In this document: positions 33,143 to 41,684 of the stretch, in pieces
Numbering within the stretch: position 1 is the stretch's first letter
Layout: the number at the start of each line of letters is the position of its first letter
Assembly (NCBI RefSeq): GCF_014270105.1
Contig: NZ_JACNMF010000002.1
Coordinates: forward strand, 372,001 to 436,000
Direction of reading: 5' to 3'
From: Hyunsoonleella aquatilis
Lineage (GTDB): Bacteria; Bacteroidota; Bacteroidia; Flavobacteriales; Flavobacteriaceae
DNA: 64,000 bases
Position numbers and translations under genes: made by a program
Notes under the pieces: model-generated
What the model was told of the DNA's origin: nothing
Database searches by the model: none
The model's input: only the letters and a program-made list of their open reading frames with translations

Positions 33143-34519
33143 TTAAATCCCTAAAATCAATTTCGCAATCCAGAAATAAAGCAGAATCCCGAGGATATCA
33201 TTGCTAGTAGTAATAAATGGCCCCGTGGCAATGGCAGGGTCTATCCCCCGCTTGTTCAGAAATAACGGGACAAAAGTGCCTATGATACCGGCCACGATGA
33301 TAACTGCGACCAGAGAAATTGAAATGGCAAATGCGGTATTCACCTCTCCCTCAAACATCCAAACGAAAAGAAACAGGAATAGGGCCAAAATCAAACCATT
33401 AAGCGTGGCAAGAAGCATTTCTTTAATCAATCGGCTATTGATACTGCCCTTTACATCGTCATTCGCCAAACCTTGTACAATGATTGCGCTGGATTGCACG
33501 CCCACGTTTCCGGCCATAGCCGCGATTAATGGCGTAAAAAAGAAAAGTATGACAGCCTTCCCAGTAAACAAGCCTTTAAATCCTTCCATAATGATGAAAG
33601 CACCAATACCGCCAATTAAACCCAAAAACAGCCATGGCAAACGTGCACGTGTCAATTGCAGAATACTGTCATCCGAATCGACATCGCCCGTAATACCGGC
33701 TGCCATTTGATAGTCTCTTTCGGCTTCTTCTTTTAAAACATCTACAATATCATCGATAGTAATGCGGCCGAGCAAAGTTTTGTTTTCATCCACTACAGGA
33801 ATGGCTTCCAAATCGTATTTGGCCATTACTTTGGCCACCTCTTCTACATCTTCGTGGTCGTAAACATAATCTACGTTTACTTTGACTAAATCCGAAATTT
33901 TTTGTTCGCTTTTTGCAACTATCAGGTCTTTAAGGGACAGTCTGCCAATCAATTTTTCCTCTTTATTTACGACGTAAATAGAGTGCACACGCGTCACTTC
34001 CTTTGCCTGCCCCCGAATACGACGCATACAGCCAGCAACCGTCCAAGTTTCATACACTTTTACCAATTCCTTCGCCATCAATCCACCGGCGGTGTCCTCC
34101 TCATAGGCCAGAAGTTCCTGGATTTCCTCTTTATGTTCCTCGTCCTCAATCCGGTCGATAACGGCTTGTTGGCGTTCTTCTGGAAGTTCTGCAATAATGT
34201 CCGCCGCATCATCGGTATCCAGTTCTTCCACCTCTTCGGCAATTTCCTTGGCCGTCAGGTTTTGGAGCACCTTTTCCCGATTATCCTCGTCCAACTCCAT
34301 TAGGATGTCGGAAGTGGTTTCAGAATCCAATAATTTGATGACGTAAATTGCCTGTTCTAGATTAAGTTCATCTAGAATTTCGGCAATATCGGCGTAGTGA
34401 AACTCATTGAGCAGTTTTTGAAGTGCTTTGTCATCTTGGGATGCTACAAGACCTTCAACCTGCTCCAAAAGCTCATCCGTCAGTTCAAATTGTATGTTTT
34501 CTTTTTCTTCTTCTTCCAT
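33143..34519 (-). CDS. mgtE: Magnesium transporter MgtE
   Basis: About 458 residues from the ATG at 34519, which begins the conserved MEEEEKENIQFELTD region; the upstream codons are not family-like. The cytosolic N domain of alpha-helical repeats (LNEFHYADIAEILDELN) is followed by two CBS domains (about residues 140-265). A five-helix membrane part follows, with GNVGVQSSAIIVQGLA and the pore-lining acidic residues near the end. It is a Mg2+ channel of the inner membrane gated by Mg2+ binding to the N and CBS domains. It is the last gene in a run from leuS downward. Confidence 0.95.
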   Translation of the reverse strand: MEEEEKENIQFELTDELLEQVEGLVASQDDKALQKLLNEFHYADIAEILDELNLEQAIYVIKLLDSETTSDILMELDEDNREKVLQNLTAKEIAEEVEELDTDDAADIIAELPEERQQAVIDRIEDEEHKEEIQELLAYEEDTAGGLMAKELVKVYETWTVAGCMRRIRGQAKEVTRVHSIYVVNKEEKLIGRLSLKDLIVAKSEQKISDLVKVNVDYVYDHEDVEEVAKVMAKYDLEAIPVVDENKTLLGRITIDDIVDVLKEEAERDYQMAAGITGDVDSDDSILQLTRARLPWLFLGLIGGIGAFIIMEGFKGLFTGKAVILFFFTPLIAAMAGNVGVQSSAIIVQGLANDDVKGSINSRLIKEMLLATLNGLILALFLFLFVWMFEGEVNTAFAISISLVAVIIVAGIIGTFVPLFLNKRGIDPAIATGPFITTSNDILGILLYFWIAKLILGI

Positions 34520-34561
34520 CAACTGGACTTTTAAAGACGCTTTTATGAAAAACAATAGATA

Positions 34562-34636
34562 TGTCAGTTTGAGCGCAGTCGAAAACCTTATAATTCCCGA
34601 ACATCAAAGCATTTCGACTGCACTCAATGTGACAAA
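34562..34636. repeat. MITE-like inverted repeat between mgtE and rsmA
   Basis: Ends read TGTCAGTTTGAGCGCAGTCG and GACTGCACTCAATGTGACA, inverted with respect to each other around about 35 bp. It has no coding content. Related ends are found at 14127-14243 and inside leuS. Confidence 0.75.
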
Positions 34637-34677
34637 CCAGTTATTAGACATTTTGGACAACTTCAAAAAAGTGTTAC

Positions 34678-35454
34678 TTATTTTCTGTCGTTTTCAATCA
34701 TCAGCGTAAGCTCAATAAACTCCTGAACTTTCAATTGTTCCGGACGCTGGCCAAAGATAACATTTGCTTTTAAATTATCGGATAAATCCAATGTTTTTAA
34801 ACTGTTGCGAAGTGTCTTTCGCCGTTGTTGGAATGCCGTTTTTACTATTTTGAAGAATAGTACCTCATCACAAGGCAGTTTGTAGTTTTCTTTTCTGGTG
34901 AGTCTTAATACCCCAGAATCTACTTTTGGAGGAGGATTGAATACCGAAGGTGGAACGGTAAAAAGGTACTCTGCATCATAAAACGCCTGGGTTAACACAG
35001 AAAGAATTCCATAGATTTTATTGCCTTCTTTGGCGCAAATCCGTTGGGCGACTTCCTTTTGAAACATCCCTGAAAACTCAGGGATTTGATTACGCATGTC
35101 CAAGGTTTTAAAAACAATTTGCGATGAAATATTATAGGGGAAATTACCAATAATAGCTAGCGGTTCTCCTTTGAAGACTTCGTTTAAATCGTACTTGAGA
35201 AAGTCTTTTTCAATGATTCTTGGGGCGAGGTTGAGATAGTTGGCTTGTAGATATTCAACGGATTCTGAATCAATTTCGATGACGTATGTTGTGATATCTT
35301 TTTGAAGCAAATATTTAGTCAGCACCCCCATCCCAGGCCCTATTTCCAGAACGTTTTGATAGCCGTTTAACGACAAGGTATCGGCTATTTTTCGGGCGAT
35401 ATTTTCATCCCTTAAAAAATGCTGACCTAGATGTTTTTTTGCTTTTACTGACAT
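34678..35454 (-). CDS. rsmA: 16S rRNA (A1518/A1519) dimethyltransferase
   Basis: About 258 residues from the ATG at 35454. Family landmarks are [15 protein letters not shown] at the N-terminus, the SAM motif [12 protein letters not shown] and the catalytic [10 protein letters not shown]. It dimethylates two adjacent adenines in helix 45 of 16S rRNA during 30S assembly. A longer frame to 35505 would add a peptide encoded by a dispersed repeat (PAYRQAG), which is not part of the family. Confidence 0.95.
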   Translation of the reverse strand: MSVKAKKHLGQHFLRDENIARKIADTLSLNGYQNVLEIGPGMGVLTKYLLQKDITTYVIEIDSESVEYLQANYLNLAPRIIEKDFLKYDLNEVFKGEPLAIIGNFPYNISSQIVFKTLDMRNQIPEFSGMFQKEVAQRICAKEGNKIYGILSVLTQAFYDAEYLFTVPPSVFNPPPKVDSGVLRLTRKENYKLPCDEVLFFKIVKTAFQQRRKTLRNSLKTLDLSDNLKANVIFGQRPEQLKVQEFIELTLMIENDRK

Positions 35455-35456
35455 AA

Positions 35457-35529
35457 GTTTTTCTCGCAAACCTGCCTGCCGGTAGGCAGGGGCGCTAAGA
35501 CACAAAGTTGATATAGACCTGACAGGTCT
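35457..35529. repeat. Composite dispersed repeats upstream of rsmA
   Basis: CCTGCCTGCCGGTAGGCAGG (35470-35489), a following GCGCTAAGACACAAAG and the palindrome AGACCTGACAGGTCT (35515-35529) lie in 73 bp. Similar GCGCTAAG-type words occur at 39500-39530. Confidence 0.65.
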
Positions 35530-35536
35530 ACTTCGG

Positions 35537-35863
35537 TTACTTAAAATTCACCGTATATTCATCAATAACCTGAAGCTCGGTTCTAAACGCCAACATTTTA
35601 TCGGCGAATTTTTTCATACCGTCACTTCTTAACTTCTCGGCATCTTCCCGATAGTAAGCGTCCAAAGCTTCTCTGGAATAGGATTGATACTGAATCGAGT
35701 AGGTAATACCTCCCATATCTTCCTCCACCAAAACCTTAGTTAAGGTAGCTTTTTCAAATTTGCCAGTACCTAAAACTTGCGGGATATGTTCCTTAATCCA
35801 TGTTAACCACTCGTCGCGTATGGACTCGTCTATATTTACTGTAACGTTATAAATGTACTTCAT
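35537..35863 (-). CDS. DUF4286 family protein
   Basis: A 108-residue protein with a ferredoxin-like (dimeric alpha/beta barrel) pattern: [20 protein letters not shown], then [21 protein letters not shown] (in parts). This is the DUF4286 family, a small conserved Bacteroidota protein of unknown function that is often found next to rsmA, as here. The start is the ATG at 35863. Confidence 0.85.
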   Translation of the reverse strand: MKYIYNVTVNIDESIRDEWLTWIKEHIPQVLGTGKFEKATLTKVLVEEDMGGITYSIQYQSYSREALDAYYREDAEKLRSDGMKKFADKMLAFRTELQVIDEYTVNFK

Positions 35864-35874
35864 CTTAAGCTCAA

Positions 35875-36366
35875 CTAATCAAATTCCCCATAAGGATCGT
35901 AGGGTATACCCGTTATCTCCAAAAGATCTATATCCCCATCTTCATCGTAGTCTACTTCAACTTCATAAGTAAATTTTTCATCATCAACATCAATTATTTT
36001 ATAAATTAAAACTACTTGATCTCTCCAATATAAACTTATTTTATCTCCATTAAGAGCCCATTCCAAACCTGTTCCTCTTGAAGCACACTCAGCACAATTA
36101 GAACAATTTAGCACCACACTTTCCTCGAAGTCAAATTCTTTACCCTCTCTATTATAAAACTGAAACCGATCTTTAACACATCCTTCGGTGTGCTGATAGA
36201 GAAATAATTGCCCATCTAATTTTATTGTATCATACGCCCATGATCCGATAATCGCTTCCAAAAAATAGGCTTCTCTAGGATGTGTTTCTTCTTCAGGGCT
36301 AGAATCGTCGCCTGATGAACAGGCCATTAAACCGAATACTAAAAAACAACAAATGAACTTTTTCAT
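35875..36366 (-). CDS. Putative lipocalin-like lipoprotein
   Basis: A 163-residue protein with a lipoprotein signal ending GLMAC (Cys16). The mature part begins with a helix and IIGSWAYDTIKLDGQ, typical of small Bacteroidota lipocalin-like proteins, and has beta-strand alternation throughout. Four cysteines (LNCSNCAEC region plus EGC) may form disulfides. It directly abuts the leuS stop codon, so it may be cotranscribed with leuS, but has no evident link to translation. Confidence 0.6.
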   Translation of the reverse strand: MKKFICCFLVFGLMACSSGDDSSPEEETHPREAYFLEAIIGSWAYDTIKLDGQLFLYQHTEGCVKDRFQFYNREGKEFDFEESVVLNCSNCAECASRGTGLEWALNGDKISLYWRDQVVLIYKIIDVDDEKFTYEVEVDYDEDGDIDLLEITGIPYDPYGEFD

Positions 36367-39300
36367 TTAACCGACAATATTTACTATTTTCCCAGGCACT
36401 ACAATTACTTTTTTAGGTGTTCTACCTTGCAATTGGTCTTGGGTTTTTTCGTTTTCTAGAACTGCTTTTTCAATCTCGTCTTTACTTAAATCCAAAGGCA
36501 ATTCCATCGTAAAACGCATTTTTCCGTTGAATGAAATCGGGTAGTTTTTACTGCTTTCTACCAAATGACTTTCATCGAATTCTGGAAATGGCGCTGTTGA
36601 AATTGAACCGCTATTTCCTAACTGACTCCATAATTCTTCAGCAATATGCGGTGCGTAAGGTGAAATCAATACCAATAAAGGTTCTAAAATGGCTTTTGAC
36701 GTACACTTTTGAGCGGTTAACTCATTGGTAGCAATCATAAAAGTTGAAACTGATGTATTGAACGAGAAGTTCTCGATATCTTCCTGAACCTTTTTAATGG
36801 TTTTATGGAGCGTTTTAAAAGCCTCCCCTTTTCCCTCCGAAGGAGGGGTGACAGTGACGTAAAAACTGCCGTTTTCTCCTTGGTGGTATAATTTCCATAG
36901 TTTTTTAAGGAAAGAATGCACACCAGTAATACCCGCTGTATTCCAAGGTTTGTATTGCTCTAAAGGCCCCAAAAACATTTCGTAAAGACGTAAACTGTCT
37001 GCGCCATAGTCTGCAACAATATCATCCGGATTAACAACGTTGTATTTGGATTTGGACATTTTTTCAACGTCTCGATGAACTTTAAAAGTCCCTCCTAAAT
37101 CCTCCCCATGAGGGAGGACTTCTCCACTCTCTCCTATAAAAACGGCATCATTAAAATCTGGGCGCCAATTTTTAAAAGCTTCAATATCTAATTCATCTGA
37201 AGCATTTACAAAAGACACATCAGTATGTATCTCAAGAACTTCAATTTTATCTGGTGTCCCAAAATTAATACCTAAACTATTACTAGCTAATTTTGACTCT
37301 TCTCTTACCATTTCTATAATCTTTGAATACAATTCTTGATTTTCGATAGAAAGAGTATCATTATCTATACGTTCGGCTATACTTTTTGAAACATAGACAT
37401 TTGATGTAAAAATACCTTTTGTTGTATCTTTTTCTTCTCCTTCAAAAGTCTTTTTGCCTAATAAAGGAATTGAAAACACTCTATAAACAAAAGCACTAGT
37501 CCCCAAAATCATGCCTTGGTTAATCAGCTTTTTGGCATATTCATCGTGATTGACATACCCTTTATCAAACATAAACTTTTGCCAAAAACGGGAATAGAGC
37601 AAATGCCCCGTAGCATGTTCGGAGCCTCCGATATACAAATCTACCTGTTGCCAATAATCGATAGCCTCTTTTGAAAAGATGGCCTCATCGTTATTGGGAT
37701 CCATATACCGATTAAAGTACTGTGAGCTTCCCGCCCAACCGGGCATGGTATTCAGCTCTAGAGGAAATACCGTTTTATCATCAATTAAATCGTTGGACAC
37801 CACTTCATTTTTTTGAGTGTCCCAAGCCCAAACTTTTGCATTTCCAAGTGGTGGTTCGCCGGTTTCTGTTGGCAGATATTTTTCAACTTCTGGCAGTTCA
37901 ATAGGCAAATGTTCGGTAGCAATCATTTGTGGCAAGCCATTCACATAATACACAGGAAATGGCTCTCCCCAATACCGTTGGCGACTAAATACTGCATCGC
38001 GCAAACGGTAATTGGTTTTGCCTTCGCCTTGTCCGATTTGCTCCAATTCGTAAATCACGCGTTTGGCCGCTTTTTTGTAATTCATGCCATTGATGAAATC
38101 ACTATTGGCAATGATGGTTTTTTCTTTATCCGCAAAAGCTTCCTCAGAAATATCCACCCCTTCAAAAATGTTAGGAATTGGAATATTAAAATGTTTTGCA
38201 AAATCATAATCACGCTGATCCCCACATGGCACGGACATTACTGCTCCTGTACCATAACCTGCCAACACATAATCCCCAATCCAAATTGGGATAGGTTCTT
38301 TTGTAAATGGGTGCTCTGCATAAGCTCCTGTAAACGCACCCGTGATGGTTTTCACATCCGCCATTCTATCGCGTTCGCTACGTTTTGCGGTTGCTTCTAT
38401 GTAAGCCTCCACCTCAGCTTTTTGCTCTGGAGTTGTGATTTTTGGTACTAAATCATGTTCTGGTGCCAATGTCATAAAACTTACACCGAAAATGGTGTCG
38501 GGACGGGTTGTAAAAACTTCTATGGTGTGAGACCCTTCGACTGCGCTCAGGGTGACATTCGGCAATACTTGGAAAGAAACAGAAGCACCCACAGACTTTC
38601 CAATCCAATTGCGCTGACTTTCCTTTAAAGAATCCGTCCAATCAATAGTATCCAAACCTTGAAGCAAACGCTCTGCATAAGCAGAAATGCGCATACTCCA
38701 TTGGGTCATTTTTTTACGGATAACTGGATGACCGCCACGTTCTGAAACACCGTTGACAATTTCATCATTGGCTAAAACCGTTCCCAAAGCGGGACACCAA
38801 TTCACTTCGGTTTCGGCTAAATAGGTCAATCTGTACTGCAATAGAATTTCTTGTTGTTTTTCCAAAGAAAAACTGTTCCAATCCTCAGCAGAAAACGCTT
38901 TTACATCATCATCACAAACGGCGTTAACAGTTGTATTTCCTTCAGTTTCAAAAATTTTGATCAATTCTGAAATATCTTCAGCTTTATCACTGTCATTATT
39001 GTACCATGAATTGAACAATTGAATGAAAATCCATTGCGTCCATTTGTAATATTTTGGGTCGGACGTACGCACCTCACGCGACCAATCAAATGAAAATCCA
39101 ATTTGATCCAATTGACGGCGATAGGTTTTAATATTTTCTGCAGTGGTAATAGCTGGATGTTGCCCAGTTTGGATGGCATATTGTTCCGCAGGCAGTCCAA
39201 AACTGTCATAGCCCTGAGGGTGCAACACATTAAACCCTTGGTGACGTTTGTATCGCGCATAAATATCAGACGCAATATAACCTAACGGATGCCCAACGTG

Positions 39301-39441
39301 TAACCCCGCACCACTTGGATAGGGGAACATATCCAACACATAAAACTTTGGTTTTTCACTATTATTTTCGGCTTTAAACGTTTGGTGTTTCGCCCAATAG
39401 TCTTGCCACTTTTTTTCAATCTCGTTGAAATTGTATTTCAT
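36367..39441 (-). CDS. leuS: Leucyl-tRNA synthetase with in-frame repeat insertions
   Basis: A 1024-residue class I synthetase. The HIGH-type motif is LHVGHPLGY near residue 42, the editing domain holds the TTRPDTIFG motif, and the KMSKS loop is EKMSKSKYN near residue 792. The ATG at 39441 is used, because the extra N-terminal codons of the longer frame are encoded by a dispersed repeat. Three short segments look like intergenic repeats captured in frame, at about residues 294-304, 773-785 and 864-875. A further stretch at about 656-738 is longer than I expect for the family. All catalytic motifs are intact, so the enzyme should work. Confidence 0.95.
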   Translation of the reverse strand: MKYNFNEIEKKWQDYWAKHQTFKAENNSEKPKFYVLDMFPYPSGAGLHVGHPLGYIASDIYARYKRHQGFNVLHPQGYDSFGLPAEQYAIQTGQHPAITTAENIKTYRRQLDQIGFSFDWSREVRTSDPKYYKWTQWIFIQLFNSWYNNDSDKAEDISELIKIFETEGNTTVNAVCDDDVKAFSAEDWNSFSLEKQQEILLQYRLTYLAETEVNWCPALGTVLANDEIVNGVSERGGHPVIRKKMTQWSMRISAYAERLLQGLDTIDWTDSLKESQRNWIGKSVGASVSFQVLPNVTLSAVEGSHTIEVFTTRPDTIFGVSFMTLAPEHDLVPKITTPEQKAEVEAYIEATAKRSERDRMADVKTITGAFTGAYAEHPFTKEPIPIWIGDYVLAGYGTGAVMSVPCGDQRDYDFAKHFNIPIPNIFEGVDISEEAFADKEKTIIANSDFINGMNYKKAAKRVIYELEQIGQGEGKTNYRLRDAVFSRQRYWGEPFPVYYVNGLPQMIATEHLPIELPEVEKYLPTETGEPPLGNAKVWAWDTQKNEVVSNDLIDDKTVFPLELNTMPGWAGSSQYFNRYMDPNNDEAIFSKEAIDYWQQVDLYIGGSEHATGHLLYSRFWQKFMFDKGYVNHDEYAKKLINQGMILGTSAFVYRVFSIPLLGKKTFEGEEKDTTKGIFTSNVYVSKSIAERIDNDTLSIENQELYSKIIEMVREESKLASNSLGINFGTPDKIEVLEIHTDVSFVNASDELDIEAFKNWRPDFNDAVFIGESGEVLPHGEDLGGTFKVHRDVEKMSKSKYNVVNPDDIVADYGADSLRLYEMFLGPLEQYKPWNTAGITGVHSFLKKLWKLYHQGENGSFYVTVTPPSEGKGEAFKTLHKTIKKVQEDIENFSFNTSVSTFMIATNELTAQKCTSKAILEPLLVLISPYAPHIAEELWSQLGNSGSISTAPFPEFDESHLVESSKNYPISFNGKMRFTMELPLDLSKDEIEKAVLENEKTQDQLQGRTPKKVIVVPGKIVNIVG
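36819..36852. repeat. Dispersed repeat captured in leuS, insertion C
   Basis: Contains GCCTCCCCTTTTCCCTCC and GAAGGAGGGGTGAC, a palindromic type otherwise intergenic. It encodes VTPPSEGKGEAF between FYVT and KTLHKTIKKV, in the C-terminal anticodon-binding region. Confidence 0.7.
37088..37123. repeat. Dispersed repeat captured in leuS, insertion B
   Basis: Contains CCCTCCTAAATCCTCCCC and ATGAGGGAGGACTT, a typical intergenic Flavobacteriaceae repeat. It encodes EVLPHGEDLGGTFK, a few residues before the KMSKS loop. Confidence 0.7.
38529..38562. repeat. Dispersed repeat captured in leuS, insertion A
   Basis: Contains ACCCTTCGACTGCGCTCAGG and GTGACATTC, the same family as at 14127 and 34562. It encodes NVTLSAVEGS, just before the TTRPDTIFG editing motif. 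Confidence 0.8.
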
Positions 39442-39453
39442 AAACTCTTTTTT

Positions 39454-39530
39454 TCGCGCAAAGTCGCGAAGTCGCAAAGAATCAACCTTTAAAAATATAA
39501 TTTCTTTGCGCCTCTGCGCCTTAGCGAGAG
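39454..39530. repeat. Dispersed repeats upstream of leuS
   Basis: CGCGCAAAGTCGCGAAGTCG at about 39454-39473 and TTTGCGCCTCTGCGCCTTAG at about 39504-39523, both common repeat words in this group of genomes. They lie in the leuS 5' region and explain the spurious N-terminal extension of the frame. Confidence 0.65.
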
Positions 39531-39641
39531 CATTAATCGCGCAAATTTAAACTTATTATAACAATGTTAAAAGTTTAAACGTTGTAAAGAACAGCTAATG
39601 AGAATACTTTGCTATTTTTACGCCATTAATCCAGTTCCCCT

Positions 39642-40520
39642 ATGAGTTCATCGTTTGAAAAGCATCAAAAACGCCGATTGGTTTCTTCATATATTTCTGT
39701 GGTGGTCAGTATCGCTTTGGTGCTGTTTTTATTGGGTTTATTGGGGATGCTGGTGTTGAATGCAAAAAAGGTTTCCGACCATTTTAAGGAGCAAGTTGTT
39801 GTTACCATCTATTTAAAGGACACAGCCAAAGAAGTGGAGCGCAAGCAACTTGAAAAAAGTTTGGCCATGGCCGAATATGTGAAATCGACGGAGTACGTTT
39901 CAAAAGAGCAGGCGGCCGAATTTATGAAAACCGAAACTGGCGAGGATTTTATGGATTTTGTGGGATACAACCCATTGCAAAACTCTATCGATGTGCATTT
40001 GAAAGCAGATTTTGTCACCTCGGAACATTTGGAAAAAATTTCAGCGGAAGCCCTTAATAAGAAATTTGTCGAGGAAGTCACCTACGACAATGATTTGGTC
40101 AATTTGATGAACGACAACGTTAAAAAAATCAGTTTTTGGGTGTTGGTGATTAGTGGGCTTTTCACTTTAATTGCGGTTTTACTCATCAATAGTTCGTTGC
40201 GATTGGCGGTGTATTCCAAACGTTTCACCATCAAAACCATGCAAATGGTAGGGGCCACCAAGCGTTTTATACGTCGCCCGTTCGTTTGGAAAAGTATCCG
40301 TCTGGGCATTGTTGGTGCCATTTTGGCCATGGCGGGCATGGCAATTGTTTTATATTATTTGAATAAAACCTTCCCCGAATTGGAACTGCTATCCAATCCT
40401 GTTTTAATGGTGCTACTTTTTGTTGTCATTTTTGGATTGGGTATTGTTATTACCTGGATTAGCACTCACTTTGCCACACAGCGTTTCTTGAATTTGAAAA
40501 CGGATGAGTTGTATTACTAA
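39642..40520 (+). CDS. ftsX: Cell division permease-like protein FtsX
   Basis: A 292-residue protein with the FtsX layout: one membrane helix at about residues 19-42, a periplasmic domain (VVVTIYLKDTAKEVERKQ), then three helices including the FtsX signature FTLIAVLLINSSLRLAVYSKR (in part) and KTMQMVGATKRFIRRPF. With FtsE it controls peptidoglycan hydrolases at the septum. ftsE is not adjacent. Its final 37 bp are repeated after the neighbouring toxin-antitoxin pair. Confidence 0.95.
   Translation: MSSSFEKHQKRRLVSSYISVVVSIALVLFLLGLLGMLVLNAKKVSDHFKEQVVVTIYLKDTAKEVERKQLEKSLAMAEYVKSTEYVSKEQAAEFMKTETGEDFMDFVGYNPLQNSIDVHLKADFVTSEHLEKISAEALNKKFVEEVTYDNDLVNLMNDNVKKISFWVLVISGLFTLIAVLLINSSLRLAVYSKRFTIKTMQMVGATKRFIRRPFVWKSIRLGIVGAILAMAGMAIVLYYLNKTFPELELLSNPVLMVLLFVVIFGLGIVITWISTHFATQRFLNLKTDELYY
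40484..40520 (+). repeat. Direct repeat flanking the toxin-antitoxin module, left copy (ftsX 3' end)
   Basis: The last 37 bp of ftsX, beginning TTTCTTGAATTTGAA and ending with the stop codon. It matches 41119-41155 at 35 of 37 positions. Confidence 0.9.
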
Positions 40521-40577
40521 ATAACATATTAGGAAAACCCGTCGATATTCCCGATATTTAATATAAAATTGATAAAA

Positions 40578-40820
40578 ATGGCAACGGTTGATAACATCAG
40601 AAACAAATTGATTGACAAATTATTATCCATAAAAAACAAAGCTTTTTTGGAAGCGCTGGACCAACTGATTTCTTCTAGTGCATCGGAATCCGAAATTGTA
40701 GAACTGACACCTGAGCAAAAAGCGATGCTTGAAATGAGCGAACAGGATATCAAAAATGGAAAGCTAATTTCTCAGGATGCAATGGATAAAAGAAATCTTG
40801 AATGGCTAAACGCAATGTAA
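40578..40820 (+). CDS. Antitoxin of a RelE/ParE-type module
   Basis: About 80 residues from the ATG at 40578 (a nearer upstream ATG at 40569 is not in a better context). The N-terminus has a helical pattern NIRNKLIDKLLSIKNKAFLEAL and the acidic C-terminal part contains LTPEQKAMLEMSEQDIKNG. It lacks an obvious ribbon-helix-helix, and looks like the short antitoxins that wrap RelE-like toxins. It overlaps the toxin gene by 19 bp, the usual coupling. Confidence 0.8.
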   Translation: MATVDNIRNKLIDKLLSIKNKAFLEALDQLISSSASESEIVELTPEQKAMLEMSEQDIKNGKLISQDAMDKRNLEWLNAM

Positions 40821-41116
40821 TTTGGACAAGAACTGCCGATCTTCAGTTTGTTGGTATTTTAGAATATTGGGTCAAACGGAATAAATCCAATACGTATTCC
40901 AAAAAACTTGTAAAATTGGTATCCGAGAGGACCAAACAAATTGCAGAAAGACCATTAATCTACAAGCCAACTAATTTTAAAGACGTTAGGGTAGCTTCCT
41001 TGGGAAACTTCAGCATATACTATAAAACAACTGAAAAGGAAATAATCATAACTGCCTTTTGGGACAATCGCCAAGACCCTCAAAAACTTTTGGGCATTTT
41101 GAAACAAAAAAGATAA
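40802..41116 (+). CDS. RelE/ParE-family toxin
   Basis: A 104-residue protein of the RelE/ParE fold: VIWTRTADLQFVGILEYW at the N-terminus, a basic middle (KLVKLVSERTKQIAERP), RVASLGNFSIYYKTTEKEIIITAFWDNRQDP at the end (in parts). The terminal DNRQDP motif is typical of ParE-like toxins in Bacteroidota. Depending on subfamily the target is gyrase or ribosome-bound mRNA; the sequence does not decide. Two base pairs after its stop begins the second copy of the ftsX 3' end. Confidence 0.88.
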   Translation: MAKRNVIWTRTADLQFVGILEYWVKRNKSNTYSKKLVKLVSERTKQIAERPLIYKPTNFKDVRVASLGNFSIYYKTTEKEIIITAFWDNRQDPQKLLGILKQKR

Positions 41117-41118
41117 CA

Positions 41119-41155
41119 TTTCTTGAATTTGAAGACGGATGAGTTGTATTATTAA
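41119..41155 (+). repeat. Direct repeat flanking the toxin-antitoxin module, right copy
   Basis: A 37-bp copy of the ftsX 3' end including a stop codon, with two differences (A to G, C to T, both synonymous for the ftsX frame). The 598 bp between the repeats hold only the toxin-antitoxin pair. Confidence 0.9.
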
Positions 41156-41210
41156 GTTTTCCTAAGCAACTTTTTTATATAAATTGCATCTATAGATTAA
41201 ACTATTGCTT

Positions 41211-41588
41211 ATGATGTCCCTAAAATTTATAACACCCCTTTTTTTGTTTATCCTTTTGTTTACCCATTGTGCTAATGATGATATGCCAGAAGAAGCGGTT
41301 GAAATTCGTCTGTCAAACGTAAGTCAGTTTGACTATAAAAACATTACTGTGAACTCTACCAACTTTGAGGATCTGGAAGCTGGCAAAACCTCCACTTACA
41401 AAACATTTGATCTTGCGTACCGATATGGCTTCGTAGAATTAGAGATTGACGGAGCTACTTATACAATTCAACCCATTGATTATGTCGGGGAAACCCCTTT
41501 AAAAAAAGGTAAATACACGTATCAAATTGATGCAAACGATTCCATGGAACAGTATGGAAAGCTAATATTAATCTTTGTGGAAGATTGA
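41211..41588 (+). CDS. Small lipoprotein, unknown function
   Basis: About 125 residues. The signal ends LLFTHC (lipobox cysteine near residue 21), with the ATG at 41211 or 41214 as start. The mature domain has alternating strands (EEAVEIRLSNVSQFDYKNITVN and YGFVELEIDGATY), suggesting a small beta-sandwich. It is not a family I can name. It lies between the toxin-antitoxin pair and the DUF3098 gene. Confidence 0.6.
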   Translation: MMSLKFITPLFLFILLFTHCANDDMPEEAVEIRLSNVSQFDYKNITVNSTNFEDLEAGKTSTYKTFDLAYRYGFVELEIDGATYTIQPIDYVGETPLKKGKYTYQIDANDSMEQYGKLILIFVED

Positions 41589-41684
41589 AAAACTTAAACT
41601 GATTTTAGAGTTTACAATAGTGTTAACACCTTTATTCTAAATAAATCGTTTATTTTGCGCACATTCGCACTTTATTAATTCAAC

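Noticed and set aside
37813-38451. A 212-codon frame opposite leuS
   Set aside because: The leuS frame is conserved and functional throughout; the antisense frame has no recognisable domain or signal.
39442-39477. N-terminal extension of leuS
   Set aside because: The extra 12 codons are encoded by a dispersed repeat and the conserved protein starts at the ATG at 39441.
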